A stretch of DNA of 64,000 nt, from assembly GCA_014706295.1 (NCBI GenBank), contig JACSVZ010000011.1:1882663-1946662 (forward strand). The letters are read 5' to 3'. Source of the stretch: Lycocorax pyrrhopterus obiensis (lineage: Eukaryota > Chordata > Aves > Passeriformes > Paradisaeidae). The notes under the pieces were generated by a model. That model did no database searches. It was not told the origin of the DNA and worked only from the letters and a program-made list of their open reading frames with translations. Position 1 is the stretch's first letter, and each line of letters starts with the position of its first letter. Positions 55,921-64,000 of this stretch are shown here, piece by piece. A program made the position numbers and the translations under genes.

Positions 55921-58900
55921 ATACAGTTTAACAATCTGATTCCACCCCATCTCCAAACTGCTCGCAGACATTTTTTCTTGACAAAACGCCTGTTGAAACA
56001 AAATTCACGTTGTGGTTCGACTTTAATGGTGTGTTTGGTTGGTTTTCCCCTCTGGTTGAGGGGCAGGAGCCCCCACCCCGGAGTGGCCCTCTAAAGAGTG
56101 GTGCTGGGTGACAGGAATTGTTCCGTGGTCACCCTGTGCTGCCCAGACTGGTGGCACAGCCCTGCATCCCGGGCAGGGGCAGTCCCGGTGCTTCAGGCAC
56201 CAGCTCAGTGTGAACAAAGCACCTTCTGAAGGCATGACAAAAGCACTGTCTGCTTGCATATTGAGCAGAAGGAGGACAAGCTATTATTAAATGCTAGGAG
56301 TGAGGAAGAACTTTTCTTTCCACCCTTAGGCTGATATTAAATATTCTCAAGGTCAACTGTAAGAGAATATAGAGAAAGACAAGAAGCATAGGTGCTGTCA
56401 GTTGTATTTTCTGTTTTCATTTAACTGTAGCCTTAAAATCAGAATTATTTATGGCCGTGATGCAGCTCCCTGTGACCCTGCTTCCTCCAGCTCAGGAGTG
56501 CCTCTTGTTTGTGCTCAAAAAGAAGCTGCAAGTTCTTCTTTGAGTCACTCCCTTTTGTGCATACTGGACAACAGGAAATGCCTGGAGTTTTCTTGGCTTC
56601 AGGTTTAATTACAGTTTTTCTGCTGCATATGTATTTGATCTGTTCAGTAGGCAGAGCCTGCCCAGACATGACTGCTCTTAGATGGTCTATCCTGCACTGA
56701 TTGGGATGGACACGTCCAATAAATGAATTGATGTACTAAGGAAACATGTAGGTACAAACAGAAGGAATTTGAACTTTGAAGGCAGATTTACACTGCTGAC
56801 TTGTTTGTGTTGAAGGTGGGGATAGAGGAGGGAGGGCTTTCCTTAGGCTGGGCAAGGTGCTGATGTTCTTTAGGGCCTCCTCCCTGAAAGGTGATGCTGT
56901 GGACCTGAGCACGAGGGGCTGATGGGACATGTGGAGGTTACAGGATAAAGCTTATCCTTGAATTTGTTCTAAATTTAGGTCAACATCACTGAGACCAGAA
57001 TAACTTTTAAAGGTTTTAATGTTAAATATTGATTTAATGTGTGTGAACTTTACTGATGGTGGAGGGCAAGAGAAAAGAATCACAAAATGCTGAAAAATTC
57101 CAACGAGCCCTTTTAAAAGCAAAGAGCCTGTTTTTAATCCATCCCAGTAAACATACTTCAGGCTTTAAACAAGGGTTTATTCAGCCACTCTCCTACTCAT
57201 CACTCACAACAGCATCATTTCTAACCTTTCAGGTGTTCTTGAGCAAGTCACTTAACCTTCTCTTGCCTCAGTTTCCCGTTTGTGCAGGGCATGGACATCA
57301 TAATTCTTGTCTACTTCACATGAGTTATAGGACACAGGGTGCAGGCCTTAATTTAAGCATAAGTGCCGGCCCTGCTGAAGTCATACGGTCATAAAGTGTA
57401 TGATTTTATACTAATTTTCTACTAACCTGATAATCTATTTAATTAAATAGTTGCATGTTCAACAGTGGAATGAGTGTCAGTGTTCCGAGTGGCTGCAGAA
57501 CTGGAGATGTGTGTGCAGACAGCCAGGGAGCTGGGGGCTTTGGCAGCTGGCTGCATGGGTGTCATTGTTTGCTAAAACACACGTGGTTTGCTGATGTGTG
57601 AGTTACGAGTGCCTGTGTAACTGCAGGAGTTCAGGTGACAGGTTTGTAAGAAAAGCTGTGTGCGAAATCCAGCCTGTGAGAAATGGCTCCTCTGTACCCT
57701 GCTCTGCAACTCAAGAGTTAATTTTTGGGTGTCTGAACATCTTCAAACTTTTTAATGAATGAGGGCGAATCTCAATCAAATCTGAATCCAATCAAGCGTG
57801 GCCTTCTTTTGAGCTTCCTAGGGCAATTCAATCTTCTTTTTGTTTGCGTTCTTTGCTGCTTTAGATTTTAAGTGTTTCGTAATCATTTTTGGAGAGAAGT
57901 TCTGGCCCAGCTCGCTACCTGCCTGTGTGCTCACCCTGTTTATGATAAGCAGGTTCTGGAAGCTGAAGGCACAGGAGCTCTCTGTGCTTATCCCTTCCTG
58001 GCAGAGCGCTCTGGGATGTGCTGAGCTTGGGGTCTGCGCTGGGGCTGCATCCACTTTGAAGCTGTGTGTGCTTGTATGCTTCCTGGAAAATAAATGGATT
58101 TTAGCAAAGCCATGAAGGCATACTTAATTGGGATTTAATGATGAACTTCCTCTTTATTTGTGTAACAGGCAATACCAGAAGTGTCACGGTGATGCATTTC
58201 CCTGTCTCAGTTTCCCAGCCCAGAGTCGCTAACAGGGAGGTGACGCTCTGTCGCAGGCGCTGTCCCTGCGTTCCGTCTCTCAGAGCTCCATCCCTCCCCA
58301 CATTTCCATGCCAAACAGCTCGGTGAGAACCAATCAGGGAATGTGACAAATGCTGAGAACGTTTCTGTCTGCCTTTGCTGCCGGTGGAGCGCTCGTTGTG
58401 TTTGCAGGATGTCAAATGATGTGTGCAGCAATCAGCTCGGCTCACTGGCACTCGGGAGGGGGGAGGAAAACCACACCTGCCTCTCCCCTGCCTTTAGAGG
58501 TGAAACAGCCAAGTAGATGTCTCAAAAGCTATTTTAAAAAATCATTAGCATTTTCTAAAAAAAATTAATTTCTTATTTGCAAGCTTTCCCCCTTCCCTTC
58601 AGAGCCTAACTTGATGTGTTTTTATGTAACCACTGATTAGCTGGTTATCAGCTGCATGCTCATCTCACCCCCGACTCTGAGGCAGGCTGACGCAGAAGGC
58701 AGGTAATGCAGCAATGTTATGAAATGAGCACTATCATGAAGTGCATTATTTGCTGTTCAAGGCTTGATTTCACAGCTCATTATTTATGTAGGTTCAGCTA
58801 TACCGAGTTCCCTTGGGCCAGTCAGGTTTTATGCTGATGCAAGTGTGAGCAAAGCCAGTCCTCTGATTTGTATATTCTCAGCATACACCTCCACGTTTTT

Positions 58901-61900
58901 AATCATCTAGTTCGTGTATTTGTCTGGGCTGCTCTCCCCTGCCACCCCCTTGGCTGGGGCTGTCATTTCCAATGGAAGCTCAACGTCAAAAATAGAATCC
59001 AGATGTGGCATTTCACCACTACTGCAGCACTGTGGGGGTGTGCAGTGCCCCAGAACACAAAAGGCTTGGTCAGCACGGGTCAGGCCCTGTGCTCACATGG
59101 CCATGTGTGTGAGGAGAGCCCTCAGTGTGCTGCAGGGGTCCTGCGGAGGCTGCTTTGCCTGCAGGTTTAATCAAGGGTACGGTACCTGTGCCTGTGCTCT
59201 GTGTGGAACTCTGTGATTAGGGTCTAATCAGGAATTTGTGCTGACTATTCATCATATATTTTAATAAATTCATACCTAAGTGCTGCAAGTGGGACAAATT
59301 GTGCACACTCACAGGTGGCCTCTGCGTGAACATCCAAACCCGAACTTCTGAACCCTGGCAGAAGCCTGCTATGGGACGGCTGTAAAGTCTTACAATGCCC
59401 GAATTAGACAAGGGGCACATCCCAAATCCTCCAGGGAGACCTAAACCAGACCTGCTGACTGGGAGGCACTTGTTGGGCTTTTGTACACAGACTGCAGAGG
59501 GAGAACTGAGGCCTTGGGGTCCTGGACAGAAGAGCTGGGCTTGAAAAAGGAGCGTTCCCAAAGTGAGAAGTGGTCTCAGAAAGAAGAGAGACCAGAAAGG
59601 AGGTCCTGGAGGGAAGATCCTGGATACTGGGTATGAGTAGGGGGATGAATGCTGGGGATACCCAGGGTCCTTGACCCTCGAGAGGGACAACTGTGCACTG
59701 CTGGAGCGAGAGAACTTCCTGCTTCAACTCCCACTCCACAGTGAAGTTGAGACCTGATGAGCAAAGATAGCACTGAGGGGTGTGAGGGGGAAAGCTCTGA
59801 TCTCCTTGGGTTTTTTAAATGAACCCCAGAATCCAGATCTGCTACAGCTTGTTGCTTGCTCTGACTCACCCACTGCACAGAGGCAAAAACCCCTTTGTGC
59901 AGCTTCACAAACGTCCTTCAGTGCATGGTTTGGCTTTGGGGACCTTTGTCACAGCTGTCCCTTACAAATGCACACAGCAAAGCTCGCTGGGATAACTCTC
60001 AAGGGCAAAATTCTCTCTTGGGAGCTTCTGGGAAACACTCAGCTCTGTTCTGTCGCTCTCCTGTGTGTTTGGAAATATCGCTGGTGTCAAGAGGAGAGTC
60101 ACCATATTACATTGTAGGTGTGAAGGACACACTAGAAAGGTATTTTCACTCTAGAAAGGTATTTTCAATAAGCCAGGACTCAGAAAGAGATCCAAACAAA
60201 TGTTATGATGAGAAACAGAAAGGTTATTAGTCAAAAATATTGGTTTTGAAAGTGCACAACTTTGGAGGGACTACCAAAAGTAAATGTCAGCTGTTTGGCT
60301 GTTATACAAGCCCACACCATATTTCTTTTTCTTGGCAATAGAGAGTTGGGAGAGATGAAATTGTCATTCATAAGGGAGCTGGGAAATACAGGTTTTCTCT
60401 CAGCAGCATGAGTGATGTCCAGGTCTTTCTCATGCGAGCACAACTCTTTTTACAGAACAAAACTCTCCTCTGCTGCTTTATTATCAATGTTCTTCCAAGA
60501 AACAAACCTATCTGTGTTATTATATTAATATATCATTTTCTTGTTTCTTTTTCTCAGTACACAGGGAACATTCCTGTATGTTATGAGGTTCCCTTGTGTT
60601 TTATTCCAATTTTTAAAGATAATATTTCTGTTGTATAATTTTAGTTGATCATTTTATGCAAAGGATAGTGAGGAGGATTAAGGTATCTTCCCATTGAGTT
60701 CTTTCCATTTCTGTCTTGGATTATGGACCCAGAGGAAAGAAAAGAGGTTCTGCCGCTGCATGGCAAAGGGGAGTGGGTTTGGAGGGACAATCAAGACTGT
60801 CCATCCTGCCTGGCAGCTGCTGTGGTTTCTCCCAAGAAGTGAAACAAAATCAATTTCATCTCCTCTAAGAGGTGAGATAGCTGAATCCTGTGTTTCTTGT
60901 TTGGTTTGGAAAGCTCCTCCCTCTGAAGGGCCCTTCCTGGCACACTGTACTTGCATGTTGTTCCTGTAATTAGGTGGAGTTAAACACTTCTGCCTTAAAA
61001 AAATTAATGTCAGGACCACCTGAATTATAAAACAATCTAAAATTGCTTATGAACAAAGAATTCATTCATATTCTCTCTCATGCAATGATTTCTGTTGTGG
61101 AGCTTTCCCATGCAGTTGTTTTGGCCAGCTACCTGCAAGAAACCTGGATGTAGTATTGATGTAGAAGTGATATAGTAAGTTGCAGGAAGTTTCCCTATGG
61201 CATCTTAGGAAGAAAATAAATATTCCAAAGAGTAGAGGTTATGAGTCCCAGTGAAAAACAACACTTTAGCCTAACTGCACATACAGGCTGGTAAATATAC
61301 TGCCTTCTGTCAGGGCAAGAGAGCTGCAAATGCATATTAGCTGGATCCATGCCAAGCAGTATCACTGCACTTGGATCCTCTCGGCAGTAGGGAAAGTACT
61401 ACTTCATGTCAACATAAATTTGTGCATTTCTTTCATGGTGGGGAGAAAAATCCATAACTTGTTTCAGACCTACTGCTCTGTTTTATATCAGAAATACAAA
61501 ATGCTGATTGTATAAATTTCAAACCCAGGGTAATTTAGAAAGATGAAATGGTCTAGACACCTTGTGGTATTTGCGGCAATTATGTGCATCTTGTTTCTCA
61601 AAGAGGTTTATTTAAGTTTATGTTTAGCTCCAGAAATGAGAAAAGAAAAGGAAAGGTGTCATGCCAGAAGTGCAGCCTGCCAGAGGGGTACTGAAAGGAC
61701 TGTAAGGGCAATTCAACTTCAGTATTTTCTACGGAGACAAATACAGAGCAGAGAATTCAGAAGGCTGGTTTATTGCATCATTTACAGAGAGAAGGGGTTG
61801 TGAATGCTCCTCTGTGAGGCTCACCTGTCTGACAGGGAAACAAACACCTTCCCACACCGGCCGAGCTCCGCAAAGCCAAGCCTTGTGTCCTTTAGACCTG

Positions 61901-64000
61901 GCTTCAACAGCAGCCCTTGGAGATCACCTCAGAGCTGTCCTTAATTCAATTTGGGGTGAAATACTGGGGAAGGGCTTAGGCAAGGATTGTAATTGCTCAA
62001 ACCATTAAGATTGAAAATAGCTGCTGACGGGAGCTTTCTCCTGTATGGCAGAATTTCGGAATTGCAGTCAGGGGTGCGATAGCCTTTCATTAACATCAGC
62101 ACCCAGGATAATGGTACAAGTAAAACTGTTGTACTTTATTGCATTCTCGCTGTCATTTAATTGCTTGATAATAGGTTTTCATAACAATAGAGGCCCATGG
62201 AAAGTTGGCTGGAGTAATCCCCACTGGTGAATTAACTGCAGCAAAGTTGCCGTTAACAAAGCGAGTTGTTTGGGGAGGTCATTCCGAACAGATGGCCATT
62301 ATTTAGGGAAAACAGCTCTGGAGCTGGGTCTCATGAGGGAAGCTAAAGTTCCCATATTTAATATGAACTATATGAAAATGTGCAAAAGGGTTCCCAGGGC
62401 CAGGCAGACGAAAAAAGGGCTGTGCTGGAAGCTTCACAGAGGTGCTGTTGTGAACAGTAAGTGCTGAGACGAGCAACGTGGTGCTCTGCTTTGTTTTTAA
62501 TGTGGTCAGAGATATGCTCTTCTCTTGATGACCTTAACCACGAGCAATCTGCTTTTGTCTCATTGCATGAGCTCATTCTGCATCGATTCAAAACTCAGAC
62601 TACCACCTTGGCATATGAATATTAATCACGATTAATAAAACATCATGCTTACATGCAAATGGGTGCTTACATATGCAGACATGGGGGTTCAAACATGGTG
62701 ATGCAAATGTTGAAATGCTGGTGTTTGTTACATTTGATGTTCACGAACTCCAGTGGGATTTTCTTCTCATGAAAGAGCTCATGTCTCATTTGATCACTCT
62801 GGGATGTGGTTTGAAGAAAATTAATTAGCTGGAGTGGAGTGGACTATTAATTTTATTTTCACGAGTATCAGACAATCTGTTTTGTAATTCAGTTGCAATT
62901 TCCAGTGTGAGGATGGGTACACAAGAGGACAGTGAGTGTAACTGTCATGGTTTTGTTACTGGAAGGTGAGGCCGAGATAAAATAAGTCTGTTTTCCAGGG
63001 AGATTTCTCATACAAATTGAAGTTGTATCTGCCAGTCAAATCTATTTTCCATTTGTGACTCTCAGCTTTCTCTTATAAATTTCAATGAGTAACAAAAAAA
63101 GTCAAAGGCCTGGAAAAGACCATATTGAGCAACAAACTGTTTTTGAAGAGCCCTTTTCCCTCCCTTGCATAAATGGGAAATAAATATAATCCCAGCTTCC
63201 TAAAGCATTCTAAGATTGCCAGATACCCAATTTTCCTCCCATAAGAGGCATCTTAACCCCTCAGAGAAGGGGTGTTTTGCTTTTTGGGATTCTCAGACTC
63301 TTTTCATCTTGATATAAGGAGTTTTTGTGTCTAGTGCAGTTGAGTCTATTACCTCAGAGAGGACTTGCTCAGCAAGCTGGGATGGGGGGCGGGTGTCCAG
63401 CAGTGTTCCTGGCCTGCCTGTACCCCGGGGGCTGTGTTTTAGAAGGCTGAGTGTACTGCTGAAATGACTTTAATGGAAAGGTTTTTCCATTTAATATAAA
63501 TCAAGTCCTGGAACTTGCATGGTCAAACCACACGTGCCTCAGGTCCTGGGGCTCTCCTGGGTCTGGAAAGGCCAAAGGTTGTCTGGGGCTGCTTGGGCTG
63601 CAGATGACGTCCACGGGAAGTGGAGCTGCAGCCCTGGCTGTGCCCTGGGCACTGCACAGCTTTTCCTCCTGGGCTGAGGGTTCAGCTCTCTCTGGGCAGC
63701 CAGAGAGGTGTACCAGGCACAGAACTGGGGCTGAGGGCGCTTTCTGGGGCAGATGCAGGCTGCACTGCTCAGTTTGGGCGCTCCCAGGTCTGCAGGCAGC
63801 ACGAGGGACGGCCGATGGCCACAGAGGCAAATCCTCTTTAAGGAAAGTGGTGCTGTGATTTCCAGAGACCTTTCCCTTCAGGCACATTCAGCTGCTCCCA
63901 ATTCCACCCTCGTAAAACAGCAGTGTAGATATGGCCAAGACCTCTGCTATGGGACACTTCATGTTTTAGGTGGAGTGGAACAGTGCAGGTTCAGTGCCTG
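55921..64000. other. Gene-free DNA with a short tandem duplication
   Basis: No gene is recognised. CTAGAAAGGTATTTTCA occurs twice in tandem with a 19-bp period (60132-60148 and 60151-60167). The region around 62090-62300 has clustered homeodomain-like TAATTG and SOX-like AACAATAG motifs but nothing decisive. The last 500 bp are GC-richer, with overlapping frames on both strands and no recognised product. Confidence 0.5.

Overview
The window looks like avian nuclear DNA, probably from a songbird. It holds CR1 LINE 3' tails in both orientations, bird-type endogenous retroviruses (ERVs), long simple-repeat arrays, and mostly CpG-poor, AT-rich sequence without genes. I recognise no host protein-coding exon, tRNA or rRNA. 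Nearly all open reading frames outside the retroviral parts are short, fit no family, or lie in repeats. The window therefore reads as a gene desert or a large intron.

Region by region: 1-3300 is a decayed, rearranged plus-strand ERV mosaic. It contains an Env-like fragment, an LTR/leader-like stretch with strong hairpins, a betaretrovirus/ERVK-like RNase H-integrase remnant with a premature stop and a local frameshift, an almost completely deleted env, a polypurine tract and a 482-bp LTR. From 3.3 to 28.1 kb the DNA is gene-free, with CR1 tails near 5.1, 16.1-16.7, 19.6 and 21.9-22.5 kb, an LTR-like TATA/poly(A) cassette near 6.7-7.1 kb, and a CA-rich minisatellite at 16.7-17.4 kb. At 28148-34523 lies a complete, young, minus-strand provirus. 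From 34.5 to 64 kb there is a 1.4-kb CCAT array (36473-37872), a 46-bp minisatellite (42799-43005), more CR1 tails, and one CpG-island-like segment (about 55.27-55.92 kb) that is the best candidate for a host promoter.

The provirus is the most interesting object. It has two 579-bp LTRs that differ at four positions, a 5-bp target-site duplication (GAGCT), a lysine-tRNA-type primer binding site, a gag frame, an intact protease-RT-RNase H-integrase frame, a polypurine tract and no env. Its gag frame is unusual. It opens with a membrane-protein-like region, continues into a tandem 19-residue repeat built around TQT (resembling dynein light chain LC8 docking motifs), and ends in a capsid-like domain. 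gag and pol share one reading frame but are separated by two stop codons. The U3 holds a duplicated block of about 63 bp, each copy with an AP-1 site.

All family assignments come from motif recognition by eye. No alignment or database search was run.
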